A stretch of 64,000 nt of DNA from Stygiobacter sp. GTDB lineage: Bacteria > Pseudomonadota > Alphaproteobacteria > Rhodospirillales > Magnetospirillaceae. Below, in pieces: positions 25,781 through 39,492 of the stretch; positions within the stretch are counted from its first letter, which is position 1; each line of letters opens with the position of its first letter. The notes beneath the pieces are model-generated. The model saw nothing but the letters and a program-made list of their open reading frames with translations. It was not told the DNA's origin and searched no databases. The stretch is from the NCBI GenBank assembly GCA_006218045.1, contig VBWB01000016.1, positions 144,929 to 208,928 of the forward strand, in the 5' to 3' direction. Made by a program: the position numbers and the translations under genes.

Positions 25781-26817
25781 TGGATACCATTCCCGTCACC
25801 GTGTTGACCGGCTTTTTGGGCAGCGGCAAGACCACGCTGCTCAATCATTTGCTGGCCCATCCCGGGCTGGCCCAAACCGCCGTGCTGATCAACGAATTCG
25901 GCGAAATCGGCCTCGACCATCTGCTGGTCAAGCATGTGGCCGAGGATATCGTTTTGCTCAATTCCGGCTGCCTGTGCTGCACCGTGCGCGGCGACATGGT
26001 CAATGCGTTACGTGACCTGTTCCTGAAACGGGTCAAGGGCGAGGTGCCGGACTTCACCCGCGTCATCATCGAGACCACCGGCCTGGCCGACCCCGCCCCG
26101 ATCATCCATACCCTGATGACCGACCCGCTGCTGGCCAGCCGCTATCGCCTGGACGGCATCGTCGCCACCGTGGACGGCGTCAACGGCACGCGCACCTTGG
26201 ACAACCACGCCGAGGCGGTGAAACAGGCGGCCATCGCCGACCGACTGGTGCTGACCAAGACCGACATCGCCGATTATGCCGCCATCGAGGTGCTGCACGC
26301 CCGCTTGCGCCAGTTGAACCCCGCCGCCCCCATCCTGCGCGCCGATAACGGCAGGCTGGACCCGGCGGAAATTTTGGATGCCGGCCTGTTCAACGACCGC
26401 GACAAGATCCCCGATGTGCGCAAATGGCTGAACGCCGAGGCCTATGCCGACGAACATGATCACGGCCACCATCACCACGACGTCAACCGCCATGACGACC
26501 GGGTGGCTGCCTTCGTCTTCACCACCGACAAGCCGGTCAGTTGGCCCGCATTGTCCTTCGCCCTGGAACTGCTGATTTCCAGCAAGGGCGAGAACATCCT
26601 GCGGGTCAAGGGCATCGTCAACGCCATCGGCCACGACAAGCCACTGGCCATTCACGGCGTCCAGCACGTGTTTCATCCGCCGGCCGCCCTGGATTCCTGG
26701 CCCGATGCCGACCGGCGCACCCGCATCGTCTTCATCACCCGCGATTTCGGCCGCGAAGCCATCGAGCGCATGCTGGGTGGGGTGTTGAGCATCGCTGACG
26801 AGACCGGGGTCAATTAA
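25780..26817 (+). CDS. CobW/COG0523-family GTPase, putative zinc metallochaperone
   Basis: Walker A is GFLGSGKTT (10-18), the metal motif GCLCC lies near residue 66, and a His-rich loop (DEHDHGHHHHD) precedes the C-terminal CobW domain. It overlaps hisI by one base in the Zur-controlled run. Zinc-linked COG0523 proteins such as ZigA/ZagA pass scarce zinc to client enzymes; here HisI is an obvious candidate client. A cobalamin role is unlikely since no cob genes are near. Confidence 0.88.
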   Translation: MDTIPVTVLTGFLGSGKTTLLNHLLAHPGLAQTAVLINEFGEIGLDHLLVKHVAEDIVLLNSGCLCCTVRGDMVNALRDLFLKRVKGEVPDFTRVIIETTGLADPAPIIHTLMTDPLLASRYRLDGIVATVDGVNGTRTLDNHAEAVKQAAIADRLVLTKTDIADYAAIEVLHARLRQLNPAAPILRADNGRLDPAEILDAGLFNDRDKIPDVRKWLNAEAYADEHDHGHHHHDVNRHDDRVAAFVFTTDKPVSWPALSFALELLISSKGENILRVKGIVNAIGHDKPLAIHGVQHVFHPPAALDSWPDADRRTRIVFITRDFGREAIERMLGGVLSIADETGVN

Positions 26818-26923
26818 GAATCCACATTAGAATTGTTATTGATTTGCAAGTGCGAATGGTCTAGCGTTCTTGTCAGATGTTGGCCTCTCCGAGGTCAGCC
26901 TCCCTCTCTAAGACAACTCCTTC

Positions 26924-26958
26924 GCCGCCCGCCTCCCCCCCTTGGCGGGCGGCTTTTT
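26924..26958 (+). terminator. Strong intrinsic terminator
   Basis: GCCGCCCGCC and GGCGGGCGGC form a 10-bp stem followed by TTTTTCTT. It lies about 105 bp after the CobW gene and before ugpB. It can end the zinc operon or a short independent transcript. Confidence 0.85.
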
Positions 26959-27042
26959 CTTGGCTGCACCGTCATCTTTTTGTAACCCTTGGTGGATTTG
27001 CCTTCCCTCTTCAACTCTGCTATCCAGAAGAGGGAGAGAGGG

Positions 27043-28377
27043 ATGATGAAACCTTTTGTTCGTATTGGGCACATCCTGGCCTGCTGCGCCTTGTTGACCG
27101 TCGGCAGCGGACGGGCCTGGGCCAAGACCGATCTGGTCTGGTGGCATTCCATGCCCGGCGCCCTGGGGGCGTGGATCGACGATCTGGCCGACGGCTTCAA
27201 CAGCCAAAATCCCCATTACCGTATCGTTCCCAAGTACCAGGGCAGCTATGATGCCAGCATGCAGGCGGCCCTGGCCGCCCATGGCCAGGGCAAGGCGCCG
27301 CATCTGGTGCAGGTGTTCGAGGTCGGCACCGCCACCATGATGGCGGCCCGCGACGTCATCCGCCCGGTCTATGAGGTGATGGCCCAGGCCGGGCTGGATT
27401 TTCTCGACAACGCCTATCTGCCGGCGGTGCAGCTTTATTATTCCAGTCTGGATGGCAAATTGCTGTCGCTGCCGCTCAATTCATCGACGCCGGTGCTGGT
27501 GGTCAGCCGCAAGGCGCTGGTTCAGGCCGGGCTCAACCCCGGCCAGTTGCCGGCAACTTGGCCCGAGGTGGAAACCATGGCCCGCAGCTTGCTGAAATCG
27601 GGCTATGCATGCGGTTTCACCAGCCAGTGGCAATCGTGGATCTTGCTGGAAAACATGTCGGCCTGGCACGACGTGCCCTTCGCCAGCAAACAAAACGGTA
27701 TCGGCGGCATCGACATCGAGTTGAAATTCAACTCCCCCTTCCATGTCCGCCACGTGGAAAGGCTGGCGTCCTGGGTCAAGGACAAGGTGTTCGTGCCCAT
27801 CGGGCGCCGTGACGAGGCCCTGGCCAAGTTCCTGGACGGCACCTGCCCCATGCTGCTGGCCACCTCGGCCTCCTATGGCGAATTGAAGGCGACGCAGAAC
27901 AAGGATTTCGCCATCGGCATGCTGCCCTATTGGCCGGAAATCCAGTGGGCGCCGCGCAATTCCATCATCGGCGGCGCGACGCTTTGGGTGATGAGCGGTC
28001 ATCCCCCCGGCGATTACACCGGTATCGCCCAATTCTTTCAGTACCTGTCGACGCCCGAGGTGCAGGCGGCATCGCATCAGCGTACCGGCTACCTGCCGAT
28101 CACCCGGGCCGCCTATTCGCTGTCGCGGCGCCAGGGCTTCTATGAAGGCAATCCCGAGGCGGAAACCGCCATCAAGCAGATCACCTTGCACTGGCCGACG
28201 GAAAATTCACGTGGGGTGCGCCTGGGCAATTTCGTCGCCATCCGCGCCATCATCGACCAGCAGTTGGACGCCATCTGGGCCGGCAAGGTGACCGCCCAGC
28301 AAGGCCTGGACGAAGCGGTCAGCAAGGGCAACGAATTGCTGAAAGCCTTTGCCCGCGATGTCACCGTCAAGCGCTGA
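27043..28377 (+). CDS. ugpB: Glycerol-3-phosphate-type ABC substrate-binding protein (UgpB-like)
   Basis: A signal peptide (ending GRAWA) is followed by a 420-residue type I solute-binding protein with TDLVWWHSMPGALG near the start and the FNSQNPHYRIVPKYQGSYD block, both typical of UgpB. It binds sn-glycerol-3-phosphate or glycerophosphodiesters in the periplasm. No ugpA, ugpE or ugpC follows, so the membrane parts must be elsewhere or it serves sensing. The ATG at 27043 has AGGGAGAGAGGG before it. Confidence 0.85.
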   Translation: MMKPFVRIGHILACCALLTVGSGRAWAKTDLVWWHSMPGALGAWIDDLADGFNSQNPHYRIVPKYQGSYDASMQAALAAHGQGKAPHLVQVFEVGTATMMAARDVIRPVYEVMAQAGLDFLDNAYLPAVQLYYSSLDGKLLSLPLNSSTPVLVVSRKALVQAGLNPGQLPATWPEVETMARSLLKSGYACGFTSQWQSWILLENMSAWHDVPFASKQNGIGGIDIELKFNSPFHVRHVERLASWVKDKVFVPIGRRDEALAKFLDGTCPMLLATSASYGELKATQNKDFAIGMLPYWPEIQWAPRNSIIGGATLWVMSGHPPGDYTGIAQFFQYLSTPEVQAASHQRTGYLPITRAAYSLSRRQGFYEGNPEAETAIKQITLHWPTENSRGVRLGNFVAIRAIIDQQLDAIWAGKVTAQQGLDEAVSKGNELLKAFARDVTVKR

Positions 28378-28385
28378 TCGGTCTG

Positions 28386-28407
28386 CCGTGAAATAACTTT
28401 TTCACGG
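28386..28407. terminator. Bidirectional hairpin between ugpB and a receptor gene
   Basis: CCGTGAAA and TTTCACGG form a perfect 8-bp stem in the 34 bp between two convergent stops. Short T/A runs flank the loop. Confidence 0.55.
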
Positions 28408-28411
28408 TCGA

Positions 28412-30100
28412 CTACATCTTGCGGACTTCGGCCAAAAAGCGCGACAGGCCGCCGGTCAGTTCCTGAGCGTCATGGGCCAGATGGTCGGCGGCGCTTTGCA
28501 CTTCACGCGCGGCGGTGCCGGTTTCGTTGGCGGCCTGGGTGACCGACCCGATATGGCTGCCCACTTCCTGGGCCCCATGGGCCGCTTCGCCCACCGAACG
28601 GGCGATCTCGTTGGTGGCGGCGCCTTGTTCCTCGACCGCGGTGGCGATGGATCCGGCGATTTCGCTCATTTGGGCGATGGTGCGACCGATCTCGCCGATG
28701 GCATTGACCACGTCACCGGTGGTGTCCTGGATGGCGCCGATTTGCGTGGTGATCTCATCGGTGGCCTTGGCCGTCTGGTTGGCCAGATGCTTGACCTCGT
28801 TGGCGACGACGGCAAAACCCTTGCCGGCATCACCGGCCCGCGCCGCCTCGATGGTGGCGTTCAGGGCCAGCAGATTGGTCTGGGCGGCGATGGTGTTGAT
28901 CAGGCCGACCACCTGACCGATGCGCGACGCCGCTTCCGACAGGCCACGCACGACGCCGTCGGTGCGATCGGCGGCAGCCACCGCATTGTGGGCGATGGCG
29001 GTGGATTGCGACACTTGGCGGGTGATTTCGCCGATGGAGGCATTCAATTCCTCGGCGGCGGCGGCGACGGTTTCCACATTGCTGGTGGTCTGCTCGACGG
29101 CCGCCGCGACCATGGAGGTCTCGGCGCTGGTCTGATCGGCATTGCGGGTCATGGTGCCGGCGGAGGCCCGCATCTGCGAGGCGGCGGCATTGACCGCCTG
29201 CGCCGCCGAGGAAACCCCGGCTTCCAACTCGTCGGCCAGCCGGGTCAGAGTCTGTCGGCGATCGGCTTCCGCCTGCCGGCGCACCGCCTCTTGCTCCTCG
29301 CGCATCTTTTGCATGGCGATGGCGTTATCGCGAAACACCATCACCGACCGGGCCATTTCGCCGATTTCGTCCTTGCGCCCGGCGCCTTGCGGCATCGCGT
29401 TGGTATCGCCGTCGGCCAGCTTGTGCATGATGCCGGTGATGTCGGCCATGGCCCCGACCATGCCGCGACCGACCACATAGGACACCACCAGCACCAGGAC
29501 CACGATCAGACCGATGCGCAGGCCCTGACTGACCAGTTCGGCGCGAAAGGCGGTATCGACGTCATCCACATAGATGCCCGAGCCGACCACCCAGCCCCAG
29601 GCATCGGCGCCCTTGACATAGGAAATCTTGGCGACCGGCGCCTCGTGTCCCGGCTTGGGCCACAGATAATCGACAAAGCCGGCCTTGTCCTTGGCCACCA
29701 CCTCGACGAAGGCGACGAACAGAGCCTTGCCGTTGCCATCCTTCAGCCCCGACATGTCCTTGCCGTTCAGTTCCGGCTTGATCGGGTGCATGACCACGCG
29801 CGAGGCCATGTCATTGATCCAGAAATATTCGTTGTCGCCATAGCGCAGCGCCTGCAACGCGGTCATCGCCGCCTTCTTGGCGTCATCCTCGGCCATCAAT
29901 CCGGAATTGGCCTGCTCGATGAAATGCTCGACCAGGGCCGTACCCGTCTCGACGATGTGCTGGGTCTTGAGCCGCCGTCCCTCCAGCATTTCCGAACGCA
30001 AATTGCTGAGGGCCAAGCCGACCAGCACGATCATGCCGACCAGAGAAACTCCTAGGATCAGCAGTATCTTGCTGCGAAAACGCCAGTTGTCGATGAACAT
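28412..30100 (-). CDS. Methyl-accepting chemotaxis protein with Cache sensor
   Basis: A membrane helix (about 12-32) precedes a periplasmic single-Cache domain (YGDNEYFWINDMASRVVMHP, GWVVGSGIYVDDVD), a second helix (about 190-212), HAMP and a signalling domain with [15 protein letters not shown]. The FWIND..MHP motif is typical of sCache_2 receptors, which often bind small carboxylates. It is convergent with ugpB. A 7-bp dyad lies 21 bp upstream of its start. Confidence 0.93.
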   Translation of the reverse strand: MFIDNWRFRSKILLILGVSLVGMIVLVGLALSNLRSEMLEGRRLKTQHIVETGTALVEHFIEQANSGLMAEDDAKKAAMTALQALRYGDNEYFWINDMASRVVMHPIKPELNGKDMSGLKDGNGKALFVAFVEVVAKDKAGFVDYLWPKPGHEAPVAKISYVKGADAWGWVVGSGIYVDDVDTAFRAELVSQGLRIGLIVVLVLVVSYVVGRGMVGAMADITGIMHKLADGDTNAMPQGAGRKDEIGEMARSVMVFRDNAIAMQKMREEQEAVRRQAEADRRQTLTRLADELEAGVSSAAQAVNAAASQMRASAGTMTRNADQTSAETSMVAAAVEQTTSNVETVAAAAEELNASIGEITRQVSQSTAIAHNAVAAADRTDGVVRGLSEAASRIGQVVGLINTIAAQTNLLALNATIEAARAGDAGKGFAVVANEVKHLANQTAKATDEITTQIGAIQDTTGDVVNAIGEIGRTIAQMSEIAGSIATAVEEQGAATNEIARSVGEAAHGAQEVGSHIGSVTQAANETGTAAREVQSAADHLAHDAQELTGGLSRFLAEVRKM

Positions 30101-30120
30101 GCCCGAGACCCCGATAGGAT

Positions 30121-30138
30121 GAATTATTGTTATAATTC
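30121..30138. promoter_or_regulatory. Operator-like dyad upstream of the Cache receptor
   Basis: GAATTAT-TGTT-ATAATTC is a perfect inverted repeat. It sits where a promoter for the minus-strand receptor gene would be. The regulator is unknown. The rest of 30139-30268 shows no gene. Confidence 0.4.
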
Positions 30139-30268
30139 AGCGCCAAACGCCATAGATGGTGATTATTGTGGCATCCCGGTGCGGCGGGTCAACGTGAATA
30201 TGACCGGCTACGCCTTTGGGTTAGGCCTCAATCCGCTGAAAAGATGAGAAAACTCCAGCAACAATACG

Positions 30269-30303
30269 AAAAAGGGCGTTGCCGCAGCGCAGCGGCAACG
30301 CCC
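30269..30303 (-). terminator. Intrinsic terminator of gltBD
   Basis: GGGCGTTGCCGC (30274-30285) pairs with GCGGCAACGCCC (30292-30303). Read on the minus strand, the stem is followed by TTTTT. It begins 20 bp after the gltD stop. Confidence 0.88.
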
Positions 30304-30323
30304 CATGCTTTCCCACCAAGGGA

Positions 30324-31736
30324 TCACCGCGGCAGGGTGGTCGCGCCCATCAGGAATTCATCCACGGCACGCGCCGCTTGCCGCCCTTCGCGGATGGCCC
30401 ACACCACCAGGCTTTGGCCGCGGCGGATATCGCCGGCGGCGAACACCTTGGGGTTCGAGGTCCGGTAGCTGACGGTGTCGGCCAGGATATTGCCGCGACC
30501 GTCCTTTTGCAGGCCCAGGCCATCGACCAGACCTTCATGCACCGGGTGGACGAAGCCCATGGCCAGCAGCACCAGATCGGCTTCCAGGACGAACTCGGTG
30601 CCCTTGATGGGTTGGAACTTGGCATCGACCTCGACGCAGTTCAGCCCCTTGAGCACGCCGCCTTCGCCGAAGAAGGACTGGGTCGCCACCGACCAGCGCC
30701 GCTCGCAGCCTTCGTCGTGCGACGACGAGGTGCGCAGGCGGTTCGGCCATTTCGGCCAAGTCACCAGCTTGTCTTCCAGCACCGGCGGCTTGGCCATGAT
30801 TTCGATCTGGGTGATCGAGGCAGCGCCCTGACGGTTGGAGGTGCCGACGCAATCGGCCCCGGTATCGCCGCCACCGATCACCACCACCTTCTTGGCCGCA
30901 GCCAGGATGTCGGCCGCGCCCAGCACTTCACCGGAAACCCGGCGGTTCTGCTGGGTCAGGAAGTCCATGGCGAAATGCACGCCGGTCAGTTCGCGCCCCG
31001 GCACCGTCAGATCGCGCGGCTTCTCCGACCCACCGGTCAGCACCACGGCATCATAGCCATCCAGTTCGGCCACCGGCACCGAGACACCCACATGGGCGCC
31101 CACGCGGAACTCGACGCCTTCCGCCATCATCTGGGCGGCGCGGCGTTCGATCACCGACTTGTCCAGCTTGAAATCGGGGATGCCATAGCGCAACAGACCG
31201 CCCACATGGGCGTTCTTCTCATAGACCACCACGTGATGACCGGCGCGGGCCAATTGCTGGGCCGCCGCCAGACCGGCGGGACCGCCGCCGACCACCGCCA
31301 CCTTCTTGCCGGTGCGCGGCTTGGAATTGTCCGGCTTGATCCAGCCTTCGGCCCAGGCCCGCTCGATGATGGCGTTCTCGATGGTCTTGATGGCCACCGG
31401 AATATCTTCCAGGTTCAGGGTGCACGACGCCTCGCAGGGCGCGGGGCAGATGCGCCCGGTGAATTCCGGGAAGTTGTTGGTGGAGTGCAGCACCTCGATG
31501 GCTTCGGCCCAACGGTCGCGATAGACCAGATCGTTCCAGTCGGGGATGATGTTGTTGACCGGGCAGCCCTGGTGACAGAACGGCACACCGCAATCCATGC
31601 AGCGCGCGCCTTGCTTGGCCAACTCGGCGTCGGACAACGACTTGGTGAACTCGTTGTAGTGCTTCACCCGCTCTTCCGGCTTTTCATAGCCGGGAGTTTG
31701 CCGCGGGAATTCCTTGAAACCGGTCGCCTTGCCCAT
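30324..31736 (-). CDS. gltD: Glutamate synthase (NADPH) small subunit
   Basis: The N-terminal part has the 4Fe-4S cysteine motifs ([18 protein letters not shown]), then two dinucleotide folds ([12 protein letters not shown] for FAD and [12 protein letters not shown] for NADPH). It passes electrons from NADPH to the large subunit. It lies one base after gltB, and its 470 aa is usual. With GltB it forms the GS-GOGAT ammonia assimilation route, which would use ammonia from the urease locus downstream. Confidence 0.97.
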   Translation of the reverse strand: MGKATGFKEFPRQTPGYEKPEERVKHYNEFTKSLSDAELAKQGARCMDCGVPFCHQGCPVNNIIPDWNDLVYRDRWAEAIEVLHSTNNFPEFTGRICPAPCEASCTLNLEDIPVAIKTIENAIIERAWAEGWIKPDNSKPRTGKKVAVVGGGPAGLAAAQQLARAGHHVVVYEKNAHVGGLLRYGIPDFKLDKSVIERRAAQMMAEGVEFRVGAHVGVSVPVAELDGYDAVVLTGGSEKPRDLTVPGRELTGVHFAMDFLTQQNRRVSGEVLGAADILAAAKKVVVIGGGDTGADCVGTSNRQGAASITQIEIMAKPPVLEDKLVTWPKWPNRLRTSSSHDEGCERRWSVATQSFFGEGGVLKGLNCVEVDAKFQPIKGTEFVLEADLVLLAMGFVHPVHEGLVDGLGLQKDGRGNILADTVSYRTSNPKVFAAGDIRRGQSLVVWAIREGRQAARAVDEFLMGATTLPR

Positions 31737-31737
31737 C

Positions 31738-36393
<4,656 letters not shown>

Positions 36394-36843
36394 CGTACAC
36401 TCGGTTCCCTTAGGGCCCTCCCGCAAGGCCGAAACGGCTGGCGGACGCGGCCTAATTTCCAATGTTGTCCCATGGCGCCCGGCAAAGCCGCTGCACCATC
36501 CGGCGATGGGTTTATCCATCCTTCCGAAGCGAAGCCGACTTCATACGGCATTCCGCCGCGCTCGCCAAGCATCGCTTGCCCTTGTTTTCCGCAACTTGGT
36601 GAATCAGGGCATTTTGCCGTCCCACCCCCGCCCCATGGGAGGGGGGGCTGCCTACCCGGTGGACGGATGTCCAGTCATTTTGGAATGGCTCCACGCATGG
36701 CCGTCAGTCCTGCGATTTTCTTTGACTCACCCGATGGATGTGTTTTGCTGCTTGTGTCCGGCGCAGGGCAGTCGATCGAAATGGGTGACTGCGCCGAAAG
36801 ATCAAGGCGTTATAGACACTTAGTATTAAAATATTAGGCCCGC
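36394..36843. other. Intergenic region between gltB and a chemoreceptor gene
   Basis: This 450-bp divergent region should carry both promoters. The end near 36800-36840 is AT-rich (TTAGTATTAAAATATTAG), a likely promoter for the receptor gene. No convincing gene, repeat or regulator site was identified. Confidence 0.5.
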
Positions 36844-38286
36844 ATGACCGACGATTTCGAGCTTTTCGACGACGCCCCCGCGCCCCCCGCCGTTGGCTCC
36901 GCCCCTGCCGCCGGTGGCGATCTGTTTTTCGACGATGACGAACCCGGCGCCACCGACATCCCCGCCGGCATGAGCATGACCGAGCGCGTCGCCCAGTATC
37001 TCGACCTGTTCCAGGTGGATGACGCCGCCCAACGCCTGATCGCCAATCATTGCGGCAAGGTGGTCGCCGCGGTCGAAACCATGGTCAGCCGCGCCTCCGA
37101 CTGGGTGCAGCGCACGCCGCCTTTCGGCGAGAAGATGAACAGCGAGGCCGGGGCCACCTTGAAAAGCGCCCTGGTCGAGCATTGGTCGCGGTTGTACCGG
37201 GCCGAATTCACCGCCGATTACATCGCCACCGCCCAGCAATTGGGCTTCATGCTGGCCTATCTGGATCTGGGCGCGTCGTGGTATCAGGCCATGGCCGCCA
37301 ATGCCGCATCGCAAGCACTGACGCTGCTGCGCGACCAGCGCCGTTTCGACGATCTGGCCGGAGTACTGACGCGGGCCAGCCAGTTGGACGTGTCGCTGGT
37401 CACCCACGATTATTTCGAGGCGGCCAAGCAGACCCGTTCACGCATGGTCACCGATCTGGCCCAGGGCTTTGAAAAGTCCATCAAAGGCGTGGTCGACGAG
37501 GTGGGCGCCATGGCGGCGACGCTGAAAGCCAATTCGTCGCAGATGCTGCACCGCCTGTCGCACATGGATTACGAGACCGTCAACATGGCCGCCGCCGCCG
37601 AGGAAGCCGCCTATTCGGTGCAGAACATTTCGGCCAATTCGTCGGAACTGGCCGGATCGATCCAGCATATCCTGGGCAACGTGGTGCGCACGGCGGAATC
37701 GGCGGAACAGGCGGCAATCGCCGCCAACGCCACCTCGGAGGCCATGCAGGTGCTGCTGGGGGTGGCGTCGCGCATCGGCCGCATCGGCGAGACCATCGAC
37801 ACCATCGCCCGCCAAACCCGCATGCTGGCCTTGAACGCCACCATCGAGGCGGCCCGCGCCGGTCAGGCCGGGCGCGGCTTCGCCGTCGTCGCCCAGGAAA
37901 TCAAGAAGCTGTCGGAACAGACCAGCACCGCCACCCACGACATCGCCGCCAGCGTCGCCGAAGCCGTCGACGCCACCAATGCCGCCGCCGACACCATCCA
38001 GAACACGGTTTCAGCGGTATCGGGCATCAATCAGGTGGCGGCGGAAGTTCGCATCGCGGTGGAAGCCCAGACCCAGGCCACCGCCACCATCGCCGACCAT
38101 GTGGGCGAGGCGGCATCGGGGGCCAAGGCGGTGACCTCGTCGGTCAACAGCGCCATCGAGGCACTGAGTGTTTCCGCCTCCGCCGCCGGGGAACTGAACG
38201 AAAGCGCCGATGCCCTGGCCATCAAGGCCGATCACATGCGTAGCGAGGTCGATTCCTATCTCGTCCGCCTGCGCGCCCTGGGCTGA
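36844..38286 (+). CDS. Soluble chemoreceptor with protoglobin-like sensor
   Basis: The 480-aa protein has no membrane helix. After an acidic, alanine/proline-rich start, residues about 45-165 follow the protoglobin (HemAT/GCS) pattern, with [16 protein letters not shown] and [10 protein letters not shown]. The usual IGxVHxRIGL block reads [10 protein letters not shown], so the proximal heme histidine position is L137. The C-terminal half is a normal signalling hairpin ([20 protein letters not shown]). It may sense something other than oxygen, or bind heme differently. The fold assignment comes from pattern only. Confidence 0.85.
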   Translation: MTDDFELFDDAPAPPAVGSAPAAGGDLFFDDDEPGATDIPAGMSMTERVAQYLDLFQVDDAAQRLIANHCGKVVAAVETMVSRASDWVQRTPPFGEKMNSEAGATLKSALVEHWSRLYRAEFTADYIATAQQLGFMLAYLDLGASWYQAMAANAASQALTLLRDQRRFDDLAGVLTRASQLDVSLVTHDYFEAAKQTRSRMVTDLAQGFEKSIKGVVDEVGAMAATLKANSSQMLHRLSHMDYETVNMAAAAEEAAYSVQNISANSSELAGSIQHILGNVVRTAESAEQAAIAANATSEAMQVLLGVASRIGRIGETIDTIARQTRMLALNATIEAARAGQAGRGFAVVAQEIKKLSEQTSTATHDIAASVAEAVDATNAAADTIQNTVSAVSGINQVAAEVRIAVEAQTQATATIADHVGEAASGAKAVTSSVNSAIEALSVSASAAGELNESADALAIKADHMRSEVDSYLVRLRALG

Positions 38287-38301
38287 TCATGACCGGCCAA
38301 G

Positions 38302-39003
38302 TCAGCCCCGACTGACCGCGGATACGAAGCGATAGCCGTGGCCGCGGCAGGTTTCGATCAGACCATCCTCGCCCCCCAGTTTCTTGCGTAGCCGGCTGAT
38401 CAGGATGTCGATGCTGCGCGGCCCCGAATCGGCGTCGTCGGACCCCAGGGCGACCATCAGCGCGTCGCGGCTTTGAATGCGCCCGGCCCGGCTGACCAGG
38501 ATGTGCAACAGATCGAATTCGGCCGGCGTCAGATCAATGGTACGCCCCAGACCATCAAGCACCGCCCGCGCCGTCAGGTCCATGCACCAGCCGGCGAAAC
38601 GTAAACGATTGGCGGAACCATTGCCGCGCAGCCCGGCGCGGCGCGCCAACACGCTTTTCACCCGCGCCAGCAATTCACGCGGATAGACCGGCTTGGCCAG
38701 ATAATCGTCGGCGCCGGTTTCGATACCCAGCGCCCGGTCGTCGGGGCCGCCGCGCTCGGTCACCATGATCACCCCCACATCGGAATGTGCGCGCAGATCG
38801 CGGGTTAGGCTGATGCCGTCACCGTCGGGCAGATTGACGTCCAGCAGCACCAGATCGATCTGGCCGGTGGCCAGCCACGCCCGCATGCCCGCCGCATCCT
38901 CGGCCTGTTCGACGCGATAGCCGGCCTTGGCCGCCGATGCCGCGATCAGGGCGCGGACGGTTTCGTCATCGTCGACCACCAGAATGCTGGATTTGACGCT
39001 CAT
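38302..39003 (-). CDS. OmpR/PhoB-family response regulator
   Basis: The receiver has VVDDDE, D55 in LLDVNLPDGDG, the VTERGG threonine and the LAKPVYP lysine. A winged-helix effector with DLTPAEFDLLHILV and the C-terminal RGHGYRF follows. The ATG at 39003 has AAAGAGGCGG upstream. No histidine kinase lies beside it, so it is an orphan in this window. It is convergent with the globin-like receptor gene. Confidence 0.92.
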   Translation of the reverse strand: MSVKSSILVVDDDETVRALIAASAAKAGYRVEQAEDAAGMRAWLATGQIDLVLLDVNLPDGDGISLTRDLRAHSDVGVIMVTERGGPDDRALGIETGADDYLAKPVYPRELLARVKSVLARRAGLRGNGSANRLRFAGWCMDLTARAVLDGLGRTIDLTPAEFDLLHILVSRAGRIQSRDALMVALGSDDADSGPRSIDILISRLRKKLGGEDGLIETCRGHGYRFVSAVSRG

Positions 39004-39193
39004 GCCGCCTCTTTTCTCGATCCGGGAAAAATACCAGAAACACAAGCCCGTTACAGTCCCCTTCGTCACTCATTTGCACACACGGCCCGCGCCTGCAATA
39101 ATAATTGCATGGCGTTAAAGTTATTTATGAGTATAAAGAAACAATTCAGAAATATTGCTAAGCAGTCAATGCCGTGATTTTGGGCAATAGATA

Positions 39194-39212
39194 ACCATAA
39201 GCTTGTTATGGT
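39194..39212. promoter_or_regulatory. Perfect dyad ACCATAA-N5-TTATGGT
   Basis: A 7-bp inverted repeat with a 5-nt spacer inside the long urtA upstream region; it looks like an operator. The regulator is unknown. Confidence 0.4.
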
Positions 39213-39293
39213 CAAAAAAATTTCAGCCCTTGCCAGCCGCCACGTTCACGGTGATTTGTGACTTTTTCCACCATCATCGTAATGCATATATTT

Positions 39294-39323
39294 TAACCAT
39301 CACCGCCGCGATGGTTATTTTTT
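39294..39323 (+). terminator. Terminator-like hairpin upstream of urtA
   Basis: TAACCATC pairs with GATGGTTA around an 8-nt GC-rich loop and is followed by TTTTTT. On the plus strand it has full intrinsic terminator form, 170 bp before urtA. It could end a small RNA or attenuate the urea operon. Confidence 0.6.
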
Positions 39324-39492
39324 AAACACTTGCTGCCACTGCTATCGGCACTCTTTCGCTATTGCACAAATAACTTGCACCATCGCTGCTACTAAAATTA
39401 TTGAAAATCAATGAGATAAGCAAAATCCTCCGACTTGGCCCAAGCCTTGCCTATTCCCTCGGCACCTGCAATCTCGCACGGGGGATATCAGA

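Larger units (their letters stand above)
39004..39492. other. Long AT-rich intergenic region upstream of urtA
   Basis: About 490 bp, much more AT-rich than the surroundings, separates the divergent regulator gene and the urea operon. It holds two hairpin-forming elements, listed separately. I looked for a sigma-54 promoter (GG-N10-GC) and found only a near match with wrong spacing (around 39350), so nitrogen control is not shown. Confidence 0.6.

Noticed and set aside
36506..36823. A 105-codon frame in the gltB upstream gap
   Set aside because: Atypical composition, no family resemblance and no ribosome binding site.
39340..39370. Candidate sigma-54 promoter for urtA
   Set aside because: The GGCAC-TCTTT-CGCT match has GG-to-GC spacing one base too short and lacks the TTGC element.
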